This document shows positions 35,325 to 44,426 of a stretch of 63,249 nt of DNA, one piece after another; position 1 is the stretch's first letter; each line of letters starts with the position of its first letter. The notes beneath the pieces are model-generated. The model searched no databases. It was not told the DNA's origin and saw nothing but the letters and a program-made list of their open reading frames with translations. The translations under genes were made by a program, and so were the position numbers. This stretch comes from Acidobacteriota bacterium (lineage in GTDB: Bacteria > Acidobacteriota > Terriglobia > Acidiferrales > UBA7541), in NCBI GenBank assembly GCA_003223215.1, contig QHYH01000122.1:1-63249 (forward strand), in the 5' to 3' direction.

Positions 35325-36377
35325 ATGAACTTCCTCGAGCGCAAAATCCGCCGCTACGAGCATTGCCGCTGGACCACGGACGACAACCGCCGTGTGCAAC
35401 CCTTCCATTGGGGCCTTGAGCACATCGGCGGCTCGCCCGACGAACCCGCCCCCGGCGCTTTTCTCCGGAAATATGCGAAAAACGCCATCGAAAACAGTCT
35501 CGACTGGTACGCCACCACCCCCGCCACCGACTATCGTCTCGACGCGCAAAACATTCTCACCTTCACGAGCGCCATCGAATCTCCCTGGCCCGAAAACAAC
35601 ACGGTTTACGCCCGCCTCTGGACCGCCTCCCGCGGTTGGAAGCCTCCGATCAAAGCCGCACGCGGCACTGCCGTCGTGGTTCTCCCGAACTGGAACGCGA
35701 AATGGCACGGCCAGGACGGCCTCTGCGAATGGGCCGCTCGCTTCGGGATTACCGCGTTGAAGATGAGCCTGCCTTATCACAATCGCCGCATGCCCCGCGG
35801 CTTCGAGCGCGCCGACCAGATTTGCGGCCCGAATATCGGCCTCACGCTCCAGGCTAATCGCCAGGCGGTCCTAGACGCCCGCCGCTGCCTCCGCTGGCTC
35901 GAGCAGCAGGGCCACACCAAACTCGGCATCCTAGGTACCAGCATCGGCTCCTCGGTCGGCTACATCACCTTGGTCCACGACCCGGCCGTCCGCGCGGGAG
36001 GCTTCTTCCATGTATCCACCTACTACGCTGACGTCGTGAGCCAGGGAATGACCACCAACCACGTCTGGGAAGGCCTCCGCCACCACGTTTCCGTGGACGA
36101 GCTCCGTGAGTACTGGGCGCCCATCAGCCCTATGCCTTACGTCGAGCGCGGCATGGGTGCCGGACGCAACTGCTTCATGGTCTACGGCAAGTACGATCCA
36201 ACTATGCTGCCCGAACTTACCCGCCAGATGCTCGATTCGCTCCGCCGGCACGGCGCTCGGCCCCGCACGCTCGCGCTTCGCTGCGGCCACTACTCCCTCG
36301 AACTGTTCCCTTTCTCCTATGTTGCGGGCTACCGCATGCTCGCCTTCCTCCGAGGGGCCCTTTCTAGCTCCGGCTAA
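35325..36377 (+). CDS. alpha/beta-hydrolase-like protein
   Basis: A 350-residue protein starting at ATG 35325 (MNFLERKIRRYEHCRW). The fold is alpha/beta hydrolase: a central strand TAVVVLPNWNAKWHGQDGL, a cap region (FGITALKMSLPYHNRRMP), and the nucleophile elbow GILGTSIGSSVGYITL, with Ser in GTSIGS. Likely acid and His lie in VYGKYDPTML and LRCGHYSLE. It resembles the ABHD18/DUF2048 type. No signal peptide is seen. Substrate unknown. It is transcribed away from pilD across a 226-bp gap. Confidence 0.75.
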   Translation: MNFLERKIRRYEHCRWTTDDNRRVQPFHWGLEHIGGSPDEPAPGAFLRKYAKNAIENSLDWYATTPATDYRLDAQNILTFTSAIESPWPENNTVYARLWTASRGWKPPIKAARGTAVVVLPNWNAKWHGQDGLCEWAARFGITALKMSLPYHNRRMPRGFERADQICGPNIGLTLQANRQAVLDARRCLRWLEQQGHTKLGILGTSIGSSVGYITLVHDPAVRAGGFFHVSTYYADVVSQGMTTNHVWEGLRHHVSVDELREYWAPISPMPYVERGMGAGRNCFMVYGKYDPTMLPELTRQMLDSLRRHGARPRTLALRCGHYSLELFPFSYVAGYRMLAFLRGALSSSG

Positions 36378-36692
36378 GTCTTGCCCTTACCGGTTGGAGC
36401 CAAAGGAAACGCGTTAGACTCGCGGCAGATTTGTACTGTGCTGTCGGCGCTTTTAGAGGACGCGCCCCATGAATTGCCGTTCGCAAACCGGAAGCTCCGA
36501 TAGCTGCTTCGCTTTGATTCGGGACCGCGTGCAGGCAGTCAGGAGAGTTTTTCGAGGCCGTCAGTGCCGCCGGCAACTTCGGAAGCCCCCGCCTCAATCG
36601 CGCCTTGACGAGCTCCTGTGGGAAAGCTAAAGCAACACTTGAACTGACGTCGAGAACAGCCGAATTAAGTAGCCGAAGACCGAACCCGGTAG
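36378..36692. other. intergenic region between convergent genes
   Basis: The 315 bp hold no convincing gene, RNA or terminator. A 77-codon minus-strand frame (36364-36597) lacks a ribosome-binding site and family features and is disregarded. Confidence 0.6.
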
Positions 36693-37907
36693 CTAGGCGA
36701 CGGGATTCTGCACGCGATCGACGAGGGACCGAAACTCCGCGTCGGTGAGCAGCCCGCGCTTCTCGACACCTAACCGTTTCACTGCCGCGAGCACGGCTTG
36801 CTGTTGCTCAGCCGTCAGAGGGATGCCCAGCTCCTTTGCTTTGATCGCGATACTGTCGATTCCGCTCTTTTTCCCGAGCACGATCTCGCGGTTCGCTCCC
36901 ACCAAGTCGGCGGAGAAAGGTTCGATCGCTTCCGGGATATGGAACTGGCTCGCCACCGCGCCGCTTTCACGCATAAAAAGGTTTTCGCCGACGACCGGTT
37001 TCCATGGTTCCAGCGGATGCCCCGCCGCCTTCCGCACCAGCGCGGAAACCGTGCGAATCTTCTTCAGATTCAGCTCGACCGGGACGCCATACAACCCTTC
37101 GAGGGCCATGCCAATTTCACCGATGTCGCCATTCCCTGCGCGTTCGCCCATCCCGTTGATGGTTCCCTGGATCCACTCCGCTCCCGCGCGCACCGCCGCC
37201 ACCGCGCATGCGGTAGCCATGCCGAAATCGTTGTGTCCGTGGAAATGCAGCGGCACTTGCGGCCCGACCCATTCGCGGACTTGCCGGACCAGGAATTCCA
37301 CGGCTTCCGGCCCGCACGCGCCAATCGTGTCCACGACAACGAGTTCCTCGGCGCCGGCATCCAGCGCGTTCCGGTAAAAGTCTCGCAAGGTCTCTAATTC
37401 CGTACGCGTTCCATCCACAGTGAAGAACGCCACTTTCACGCCGTGTTCTCGTGCGTACGTAATCGTTTCCGCGGCGCGCCGTTTTGCTTCGTCAACGGTG
37501 AGCCGGTAGGCTTTCAGTTTGATTGCGCTCGTCGGTGTCTCAATCACCGCCCTGCGAGATCCGAGCCGCAGCAATTCGTCGATGTCTGCTTTCACCGCGC
37601 GGCCAAAGCCCCAGACCTCGGCTTGCAATCCGGCCCTGGCAATCAGCTCGATGGCCTCCGCATCATCCGCCGACACGCGCGGAAAACCGGCCTCGATGCG
37701 TCCCACGCCGAGTTCATCAAGTGCTTGCGCAATCTCCAGTTTTTGCCCGGGCGTCAGAACCACGCCGACGCTCTGCTCGCCGTCGCGCAGCGTAGTGTCG
37801 TAAAACTTCACTGCTCGGCGCGAGGCAAAACCCTTTCGCACCTCGGGACGCCGGTTCAGCTCGCTGATCCAGAATCCGTTTTGCATTTGCGAAGAAGTTT
37901 CCGCCAT
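36693..37907 (-). CDS. HMGL-type aldolase (isopropylmalate/homocitrate synthase-like)
   Basis: A 404-residue DRE-TIM metallolyase, condensing acetyl-CoA with a 2-keto acid. The DRE motif is FYDTTLRDGEQSVGVVL; the metal-binding His pair is in PLHFHGHNDFGMATACAV, followed by INGMGERAGNGDIGEIGMAL. The C-terminal LeuA regulatory domain is absent, and the length fits homocitrate synthase/NifV- or citramalate-like enzymes; the true keto acid cannot be told from sequence by eye. ATG 37907 follows GAGTGAGAAG, 8 bp after the FAH-family gene, so they are co-transcribed. Confidence 0.85.
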   Translation of the reverse strand: MAETSSQMQNGFWISELNRRPEVRKGFASRRAVKFYDTTLRDGEQSVGVVLTPGQKLEIAQALDELGVGRIEAGFPRVSADDAEAIELIARAGLQAEVWGFGRAVKADIDELLRLGSRRAVIETPTSAIKLKAYRLTVDEAKRRAAETITYAREHGVKVAFFTVDGTRTELETLRDFYRNALDAGAEELVVVDTIGACGPEAVEFLVRQVREWVGPQVPLHFHGHNDFGMATACAVAAVRAGAEWIQGTINGMGERAGNGDIGEIGMALEGLYGVPVELNLKKIRTVSALVRKAAGHPLEPWKPVVGENLFMRESGAVASQFHIPEAIEPFSADLVGANREIVLGKKSGIDSIAIKAKELGIPLTAEQQQAVLAAVKRLGVEKRGLLTDAEFRSLVDRVQNPVA

Positions 37908-37915
37908 CTTCTCAC

Positions 37916-38923
37916 TCAGGCTCTCGCCGCTTTTCCGCCGTGCAATTCCTGGTAGGAAACCACCGGGTTCCGCAGCACGCCGATCTTCTCAATTTCGCAC
38001 TCGACGATGTCGCCTGGTTGCAAATACAGAGACTTCGGATCGTCGCTGAACGCCGCCACACCGGAAACCGTTCCGGTTGAAAGCACGTCCCCAGCGGAAT
38101 AGCTCATCGGGGAATAATGTGCGACGATCTCCTGCACCGTGACGGCCATTTTGCTCGAATGCGATTGCTGCCGCGTCTTGCCGTTCACGCGCAGCTGCAT
38201 CGAGAGATGGTTCGGCTGGGGAATCTCATCGGCGGTGACGATGTGCGGCCCGAGCGGGCAGAACGTATCAATCCCCTTGCAAAAGCTGAACACGCCGGAC
38301 TTCATCTCGGTGCGCTGGATGTCCCGCGCGGTAATGTCGTTGAAAATCACATACCCACCGATAAAATCGGCCGCTCGCGCCGCGTCAAAATGTTTTCCCG
38401 ATTTTTTCATGACTAGCGCGAGTTCCAGTTCGTAATCAAGCTCCTGCGTCAAATGCTCGGGATAAACGATCGCTTCGTCAGGGCCGATGATCGCATCCAC
38501 GTTCTGAAAAAAAACAATCCACGGCAAAACCGGATGCGAAAAACCGGACTTCTGCGCTTCCACGTGGTGCTCCCGGAAATTTCCCGCGGTGTGAAAAAAT
38601 TTCTTCGGAATAATGGGGGCTTTGACTCGCACTTCCCTTTTCTGAAACCGCAGAGACTCTCCCGACGGCCCCGCTTCCGCGCCTTCCTTCACCACGTAGT
38701 CAAGCGCCGTCCGCGCCGCATCCAAACCGCGGTCGCCATTCTCAAACAGCCCCCGCATGCTTGGTGGAACGCGCGCATCCGCCAGCGCATAAAACGCGCC
38801 TTCGTGCTGCACATTCCGCAGATACAGGGCATACGCTACATTCAAATCCACGATCGTTTCATCGACCTCCAGTGCGCCGATGCGGTCTTCGCGGCTTTGC
38901 CGGTTGAAGGTGACCAGCTTCAT
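37916..38923 (-). CDS. fumarylacetoacetate hydrolase family protein
   Basis: A 335-residue FAH-family enzyme acting on 2-keto-acid type substrates (hydrolase, decarboxylase or isomerase). ATG 38923 gives MKLVTFNRQSREDRIGAL. Core motifs: KKFFHTAGNFREHHVEAQ, the metal ligand region LDYELELALVMKKSGKHF, YVIFNDITARDIQ, DTFCPLGPHIVTADEI and the C-terminal DVLSTGTVSGVAAFS and LQPGDIVECEIEKIGVL. The gene precedes the HMGL aldolase by 8 bp, suggesting a shared catabolic or biosynthetic route for a keto acid. Confidence 0.88.
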   Translation of the reverse strand: MKLVTFNRQSREDRIGALEVDETIVDLNVAYALYLRNVQHEGAFYALADARVPPSMRGLFENGDRGLDAARTALDYVVKEGAEAGPSGESLRFQKREVRVKAPIIPKKFFHTAGNFREHHVEAQKSGFSHPVLPWIVFFQNVDAIIGPDEAIVYPEHLTQELDYELELALVMKKSGKHFDAARAADFIGGYVIFNDITARDIQRTEMKSGVFSFCKGIDTFCPLGPHIVTADEIPQPNHLSMQLRVNGKTRQQSHSSKMAVTVQEIVAHYSPMSYSAGDVLSTGTVSGVAAFSDDPKSLYLQPGDIVECEIEKIGVLRNPVVSYQELHGGKAARA

Positions 38924-39096
38924 GGGAGAGAGTGCCTCGCCTCGCAACGGGAGAGTCGCCCGCGCTATCGCGAACAGTATAGTGGAAACCGAAGTTCTCC
39001 TGGCGAAAGAAACTCCTTCGGGGGCGGAGGTAAAGTGGCAGGCCCTGGTTCAAACGGAACGAGAAATTCCAGGAAGTTTTCGGAATCCGCCTGAAT

Positions 39097-39936
39097 CTAA
39101 TTGTCGCTCGGCGGCTTGATATAGGCTGCCCCGTGCCGGTGAAGGCCCGCGGTGGGAATTGCTTGAGAGAAAACGATGCGGATCGGAACGAAAATGGCGC
39201 CCGTGCCCGGAGTAAAAGGAACGGCAACTTCCACGCGCGTGCCCACCGGGTACTGATTGCGGCTGCGGAAGCTGATGCCCCCTTTGGACAGGTCCTCGCA
39301 GACCACCACTTCCTCGGCAAAGCCGCGGCGCCGGATGCAAGCCAGCACGCGTGCCTTTACCCGTGCGCGGTTGCGTCGCGGAACGACCCGTTCTTCGGCC
39401 GGGTGCGTGCCATCACCTTCCAGGCCGGCCGCCTCCGACAGCGATTCAATCCAGATGGAGGGTGACTCGCAGTGCCGGCAGTGCCGCGCGACGCATCGCC
39501 GCACCTCGAAGGATTTCAGCTGCATTTCGTTCAGGTACACGACTTCGCGTCGCTGGCAGAAGCTGCATTCCATGAGCAGCCGAGCGAGCGCTTCTTCCGC
39601 CTTGTGCAACGAGGGAAATTCGATGTCCCAGAAGTCGCAACGCGGCTCCAGGATATGGATGGCATAGAGAAAACCGTTCGCATCTTGATCGATTTCCGCG
39701 ACGACGCGCGCGCGGGTGTGTTTCCACTGCTCCCCTTCGATATGCCGCCGCAAATGGAGTTCCTGGCCGTCCTCCAGTTTTTCGGTGAAGCGCAACACGC
39801 CCCCGTTGCGGCTGACAAGCAGCGTCTCCACGGTCTGCGAGAACGTGGCTCCTTGCGCCGTGGCCCAGGCAACTTCGACGGGCATGCGGAGGCTGATACG
39901 GTCGCTCTGGCGGAGCCTATCAGATGGTGTGCTCAT
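39097..39936 (-). CDS. PilZ-domain protein, probably two PilZ-like units
   Basis: A 279-residue cytoplasmic protein. The N-terminal part (about 1-100; RQSDRISLRMPVEVAW, VSRNGGVLRFTEKLEDGQEL) has a PilZ-like beta barrel with a degenerate ligand motif. A central helical segment contains Cys pairs (CSFCQRREVVYL and CVARHCRHCESP), a possible metal site. The C-terminal PilZ domain (about 185-275) has the canonical RRNRARVKARV and VCEDLSKGGISFRSRN motifs for cyclic di-GMP binding. It may link c-di-GMP to motility or surface functions. Confidence 0.8.
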   Translation of the reverse strand: MSTPSDRLRQSDRISLRMPVEVAWATAQGATFSQTVETLLVSRNGGVLRFTEKLEDGQELHLRRHIEGEQWKHTRARVVAEIDQDANGFLYAIHILEPRCDFWDIEFPSLHKAEEALARLLMECSFCQRREVVYLNEMQLKSFEVRRCVARHCRHCESPSIWIESLSEAAGLEGDGTHPAEERVVPRRNRARVKARVLACIRRRGFAEEVVVCEDLSKGGISFRSRNQYPVGTRVEVAVPFTPGTGAIFVPIRIVFSQAIPTAGLHRHGAAYIKPPSDN

Positions 39937-40194
39937 AAACGTGGTTAGGCACGATTCCGACTTTCAGGCTAACATGCGCAAAAACCTTGCATAGCGCGGT
40001 TGTGGGACGGATTGTCGTTCCATGTAATAACCCAATCCCGGCGCGTAGAAACGGTCGTGGTATTGCTTCTTTCGCATGTTCATCCAACCGAAGGCGCCTC
40101 GGCGGTCCGGATTTCGTCCATACTGGGTAGCTGTGTACGATGCCGGCAGCGCTCATCTTTGAACGCGTGAATCCTTGTGGGCAACGTCATTTTC

Positions 40195-40554
40195 ATGAGT
40201 GACCGAACATCGAACGACGAATCCCGGAGTCTCTCCGTCCGGGACCGCCGCTTCTGTATCCGCTATCCTTTTGCGGCGGATGTCGTCGTTTTGAACCTGG
40301 AAACCGGTTCGCGAACCGATGGTGTGACCTGCGACCTGTCTCTGGGTGGAATTTTCGTCTGCACCAGCAAACCGCTGGCATCCAACACCCGTGTACGCGT
40401 CACGCTAACGAAGAAAGACCAGAAACTAGAGGCTCTCGGGATGGTGCGCATCGTCAAGCCGCGCATCGGCATGGGCATTGAGTTTCTCGATCTTGAGCCA
40501 CCGCACCATGGCCTGTTGTGCCGCTGGATCGAACAGCTCAGCAAGGTGCGCTGA
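40195..40554 (+). CDS. single-domain PilZ protein
   Basis: A 119-residue PilZ protein from ATG 40195 (MSDRTSNDES); GTG 40177 would add six residues. The c-di-GMP binding pattern is RDRRFCIRYPFAADVVVL and TCDLSLGGIFVCTSKPL (RxxxR and D/NxSxxG). The rest is the PilZ barrel with GIGMGIEFLDLEP-like end (MGIEFLDLEPPHHGLLCRWI). It is divergent from the larger PilZ protein, with a 258-bp shared upstream region, and converges with alaX. Confidence 0.85.
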   Translation: MSDRTSNDESRSLSVRDRRFCIRYPFAADVVVLNLETGSRTDGVTCDLSLGGIFVCTSKPLASNTRVRVTLTKKDQKLEALGMVRIVKPRIGMGIEFLDLEPPHHGLLCRWIEQLSKVR

Positions 40555-40581
40555 GAATTCCCACAGGTTTTGCCGGCGGGT

Positions 40582-41802
40582 CTAAGGCCCGGACACTTTT
40601 CCCCTGGCCAGAACCAGTGCTTCTTTCAAGTGCGACGGATCCGCGACCTGCCCGCGCGCGAAGTCTCTGGTTCCACCGCCTTTGCCGCCAGTTTTCTCTA
40701 ACACTTGCCGGAGCAGTGCGTTCATGTCTTTTCCCGACGAAGGATGCTGCGCAAAGAGAATTTGGCCGCCTTCCATGCGGCCGAGCAGTGCGATGGTGTT
40801 TTCCCTCTTTGCGAGCGCGGTCGCAAACAAACCGAGGAATTCCGGTTGCATGTCGGAGAAGACGCGGTCGATCACGCGAATGCCCTCGGAATCAGCGGGA
40901 GTCGATTGCAAGACCAGCGCCGCCTCCGCTGCCGCCAGGCGTTCGAGCAGCTCTCGATAATTCTTGAAATGGGTGTCGCGCTCCGCAAGCACCCGCCCCA
41001 GTGCAGAAACGACTTCCTCTTGAGCACAACTGAGTTCTTCGGCCGATTCGCGAAGCAATGCGAAATCGCGGCGCGCCGCTTTTTCGGCACGCCCGCCGCA
41101 AACAAACTCCACGCGCCAATCCTGCCGAATCCTCATCGAGCGCCGCACAAGGATCATGCCGATTTGTCCGGTGCCTTTTACGTGGGTCCCGCCGCACGGT
41201 TGCAACTCCACGCCTTCAATCTCGATCGCCCGCAACACGCCCTCGCGGTCAACTTCTTTTCGCACTCCCAAGCGCGTCAATTCCTCCGCCGTCCCATAGC
41301 GAACGCTCACGCGGCGGTCTTCAAAAATAATCTGATTCGCTCGGCGCTCCGCGTCTTCCAGAACCTGCTCCGATGGCTCCTGTCCACGCAAATCGATGGT
41401 GCAAACCTCCGTACCAAGATGAAACGAGACGGTCGGTAGAGCAAAATGTTTCTGAAACATCGCCGACAACAAGTGCTGGCCGGTGTGCTGCTGCATGTGG
41501 TCGAAGCGGCGCGGCCAGTCGATCGAACCTTTTACTTCAACGCATTCGAGCCTGCGGTCAACAAGGTGAACGATTTCGTCCTTGCGGTCGCTTACCTCCA
41601 AAACTCGCGCATCGCCGATCTTCCCGAAGTCATGCGGTTGACCGCCCGAAGTAGGATAAAAAGCCGTTTCATCCAGGATTGCTTGCCATGAGGAAGCCTT
41701 GGCTTGCGGGGAAGGACAAGCCGTCGCGGGCTCACAACTCAAGACTCTGGCCGTAAATTCTCTTTGGAAGGAATCGTCGTAATAAAGCCGGCGTGTCGCC
41801 AT
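40582..41802 (-). CDS. alaX: alanyl-tRNA editing protein AlaX (with DHHA1 domain)
   Basis: A 406-residue trans-editing hydrolase that removes serine or glycine from mischarged tRNA-Ala. ATG 41802 gives MATRRLYYDDSFQREFTARV, followed by the AlaX start ILDETAFYPTSGGQPHD. Zinc and catalytic motifs of the second additional domain are HMQQHTGQHLLSAMF and LQPCGGTHVKGTGQIG. A coiled segment and C-terminal DHHA1 domain (about 320-406; GGKGGGTRDFARGQVADP) make it an AlaX-L form. An open frame extends upstream to 42009 but lies in repeat copy B and is not coding. Confidence 0.92.
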   Translation of the reverse strand: MATRRLYYDDSFQREFTARVLSCEPATACPSPQAKASSWQAILDETAFYPTSGGQPHDFGKIGDARVLEVSDRKDEIVHLVDRRLECVEVKGSIDWPRRFDHMQQHTGQHLLSAMFQKHFALPTVSFHLGTEVCTIDLRGQEPSEQVLEDAERRANQIIFEDRRVSVRYGTAEELTRLGVRKEVDREGVLRAIEIEGVELQPCGGTHVKGTGQIGMILVRRSMRIRQDWRVEFVCGGRAEKAARRDFALLRESAEELSCAQEEVVSALGRVLAERDTHFKNYRELLERLAAAEAALVLQSTPADSEGIRVIDRVFSDMQPEFLGLFATALAKRENTIALLGRMEGGQILFAQHPSSGKDMNALLRQVLEKTGGKGGGTRDFARGQVADPSHLKEALVLARGKVSGP

Positions 41803-41814
41803 GATTGCGGTGGG

Positions 41815-42054
41815 CTTACCAGGTGGGCCGTAAAGCCTCGGCGTTTTTAGGCCGAGGATATAAGGCCCCTCTTTCTTTTCCTTCCGAACTGCTCTGTATT
41901 TCTGTCCGAACGACCTATGGGCGGGCAGCCCAAAAGTAAAGCCTCTTCGTGGTCCTCCGCTGAAGTAGGGCGGTTGTGGGAGGAACCCACCGAAGCCATC
42001 TCGGGACAAACCGAGAGGCCGTAGGAATCCTCGCCGCTTGCGGCGGGGAGGATG
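41815..42054. repeat. dispersed structured repeat, copy B
   Basis: About 240 bp, the fullest copy. Compared with copy A it has about 45 extra bp (TATAAGGCCCCTCTTTC onward) after the first hairpin, and otherwise differs at few positions. It ends 12 bp upstream of the alaX start, again on the 5' side of a minus-strand gene. Both copies have the same orientation. Confidence 0.9.
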
Positions 42055-42117
42055 TCAAATCCTAGCGATACAGGCACTCACTCTGGCCTGGGCGGCTGGT
42101 TGAACTGCCGCTGGAGT

Positions 42118-43290
42118 TCAAGCCTGTAAAGCTTTCTGCCATGCCTCCGAGTACTTGTATCCGGTGCCGGTGTTGAACAGCACCACCGTCTCATGCGGCT
42201 TGATCCAGCCGGACCCCGCGAGAATGCGCGCCGCTACCACCGTCGCAGCGCCTTCGGGCGCCGCCAAGATGCCCTCGAGCGACGCCAATTCCCTGCCCCC
42301 GTGCAGCATTTCGTTATCGGTCACCGACACGGCAGTTCCCCTGGTCTGGCGCAGCATGCTGAGAATCAATTGATCTCCGAGCGGCCACGGCACACGCAGT
42401 CCGGAAGCAATCGTGGCCGCGTTTGGAAAGAATTGCGCCGAACTCTGGTGCGCTTCCCACGCCTTCACGATGGGCGCACAGCCTTCCGCCTGCACCGCCA
42501 CCATGCGCGGCCGCTCCCCGCCGATCCGCCCCATCTGCTGCAGTTCGTCGAACGCCTTGCACATCCCGATCAGCCCCACGCCGCCTCCCGTCGGGTAAAA
42601 AATGACATGCGGAAGTTTTCCGCCAAACTGCTCCCACAACTCGTAGCCCATCGTTTTCTTGCCTTCCACGCGATACGGCTCTTTCAGCGTCGAGACGTCG
42701 TACCATCCTTCGCGGTCTTTGTTCTCCGCTACGTATTTTCCGCAATCCGAAATCAGGCCATTCAGCTTGACCACCTTCGCGCCAAACGCTTGGCACTCCA
42801 TCACGTTCGCCGAAGGAGTATCCGCCGGCATCACGATCACCGCAGCCATCCCAGCCGCTGCCGCATACGCCGCCAGTGCCCCTCCTGCATTGCCCGCGGT
42901 GGGCGCCGCCAGCGCTTTCACGCCGAGCTGCCTCGCTCGCGTGACCGCAGCACTCATCCCCCGCGCTTTGAAGGAGCCCGTGGGATTCAGCCCTTCGTCC
43001 TTCACGTAGAGATTCGCGAGGCCCAGGGACGCCCCCAGGCGCTTGGCATGGACCAGCGGAGTCATGCCTTCGCCGAGTGACACCGGCGGATCATCGGGAA
43101 GCACTTCTGCGTAGCGCCAGAGGTTTCGCGGGCGATCCTTTAGCGTCTCGAGCGTAAACGTCCCCGCGGCGCGCTTCAAATCGTAGCGTGCCAGCAGAGG
43201 CTTGCCACATGTGCACAAGTGCTGCTCTCGCGACGCGTCGTACTTCTTCGCGCACGCCGAACACTCGAGCTCGATCAAATTTGAACTCAT
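42118..43290 (-). CDS. thrC: threonine synthase
   Basis: PLP enzyme converting O-phosphohomoserine to threonine. The 390-residue product starts at ATG 43290 (AGGA nine bases upstream); ATG 43317 has its site too close. An N-terminal rubredoxin-like zinc finger (LIELECSACAKKYDA, HLCTCGKPLLARYD) is typical of the class. PLP Lys lies in GLNPTGSFKARGM, the phosphate loop region in APTAGNAGGALAAYA and YPTGGGVGLIGM. Homoserine kinase and dehydrogenase are not in the window. Confidence 0.93.
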   Translation of the reverse strand: MSSNLIELECSACAKKYDASREQHLCTCGKPLLARYDLKRAAGTFTLETLKDRPRNLWRYAEVLPDDPPVSLGEGMTPLVHAKRLGASLGLANLYVKDEGLNPTGSFKARGMSAAVTRARQLGVKALAAPTAGNAGGALAAYAAAAGMAAVIVMPADTPSANVMECQAFGAKVVKLNGLISDCGKYVAENKDREGWYDVSTLKEPYRVEGKKTMGYELWEQFGGKLPHVIFYPTGGGVGLIGMCKAFDELQQMGRIGGERPRMVAVQAEGCAPIVKAWEAHQSSAQFFPNAATIASGLRVPWPLGDQLILSMLRQTRGTAVSVTDNEMLHGGRELASLEGILAAPEGAATVVAARILAGSGWIKPHETVVLFNTGTGYKYSEAWQKALQA

Positions 43291-43562
43291 TGTCGCAATT
43301 CCTGCCGGTTGACTCATAACTCCGTCAGTCTATCATCCTCATCGCATCGCACCGTACTCGCTAGATGCCTTCACCTTCTGGCACGAGGTGCTGGCCGCTT
43401 GTTTCCACGGCCCGGTCATCCCGGGCGCAGCGAGGAATCGTGGCGTTATCGACACGCCGGCCGGCCAGCTGCGAACGCCGCGCTTCCCTGTCATTTTCAT
43501 CGGGCCAGTACCGCTCGCCATGCCACCGGCAAACTTTTCAACCTGCAAACCCTCCCTCCCGT

Positions 43563-43568
43563 TACAAT
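43563..43568 (+). promoter_or_regulatory. possible -10 element of a leaderless transcript
   Basis: TACAAT ends six bases before the ATG of the HAD gene at 43575, so transcription would begin at or near the start codon. No convincing -35 box is visible. The GGGGG run touching the ATG is too close to act as a normal Shine-Dalgarno. Confidence 0.3.
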
Positions 43569-43574
43569 AGGGGG

Positions 43575-44426
43575 ATGCCCGTACGCCTCATTGCGCTGGA
43601 TATTGACGGTACGCTTTTGGACAGCCGCTGGCAGGTTTCCGAAGCCAACCGCAACGCAATCGCCGAAGCGGCGCGGCGGGGTATCGAAGTCGCTCTCGTC
43701 ACCGGGCGCCGCTATGACTTCGCCATGCCCGTTGCGCGTCAGCTAGAGGCCCCGCTCACCATGATCGTCAGCAACGGTGCCCTGGTCCGCTCCAATGATG
43801 GCCGCACGCATTTGTGCCACCTGCTTCCCCGCCGCGTCGCCGAGCAGGTTCTCCGCCTGACCAAGTCCTGGCGCGAAGGCGCGGCCGTGATTTTCGACCG
43901 TCCTGCCGAGAACCAAGTAATGCTCGAGCGGCTCGATCCTGACGATTCTCTTAGGTATGCCTATTACTCACGAAACAAAGAGTTTATCGGCTTAGCAAAT
44001 CCACTTGAGACCTGCTTGAGCGAAGACCCAATTCAGGTGATGCTGTCCGGGAAAGTCGCAGTAATGCGCGACGCCGAGCGCGCTTTGCGCGGCGCGTCCT
44101 TCGCGGAAGCGTATGCACTGGCCGTCACCATGTACGAGCACCGGGACTTCGCAATGATTGATGTCCTTAATCCGATCTGCTGCAAAGGCGCATCGCTCGC
44201 CGAATGGGCCACGTTGCGCGGCTACGCTCGCGAAGAGGTTATGGCCATCGGCGACAATCACAACGACCTCGAAATGCTAAGCTTCGCCGGCATACCGGTT
44301 GTCATGGGCAACAGCGTCCCGGAACTTAAGACCTTTGGCTGGCACGAGACCCGCACCAACGACGAGAACGGCGTCGCCCATGCTATCGAGCAATTTGCCC
44401 TGCGCGAGGCTGCCCCATGCGCCTGA
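43575..44426 (+). CDS. Cof-type HAD-superfamily phosphatase
   Basis: A 283-residue haloacid dehalogenase hydrolase of the Cof subfamily (class IIB), dephosphorylating small sugar or cofactor phosphates. Motif I is LIALDIDGTLLDSRWQVSE, motif II VALVTGRRYDFAM, a C2B cap spans about 85-185 (IVSNGALVRS onward), and motifs III/IV are ICCKGASLAEWA and VMAIGDNHNDLEMLSFAG. The start is ATG 43575; upstream codons to 43365 are not conserved. It overlaps the next gene by 10 bp. Confidence 0.9.
   Translation: MPVRLIALDIDGTLLDSRWQVSEANRNAIAEAARRGIEVALVTGRRYDFAMPVARQLEAPLTMIVSNGALVRSNDGRTHLCHLLPRRVAEQVLRLTKSWREGAAVIFDRPAENQVMLERLDPDDSLRYAYYSRNKEFIGLANPLETCLSEDPIQVMLSGKVAVMRDAERALRGASFAEAYALAVTMYEHRDFAMIDVLNPICCKGASLAEWATLRGYAREEVMAIGDNHNDLEMLSFAGIPVVMGNSVPELKTFGWHETRTNDENGVAHAIEQFALREAAPCA

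Noticed and set aside
41803-42009. Possible N-terminal extension of alaX
   Set aside because: Reads through repeat copy B; the family N terminus begins at ATG 41802.
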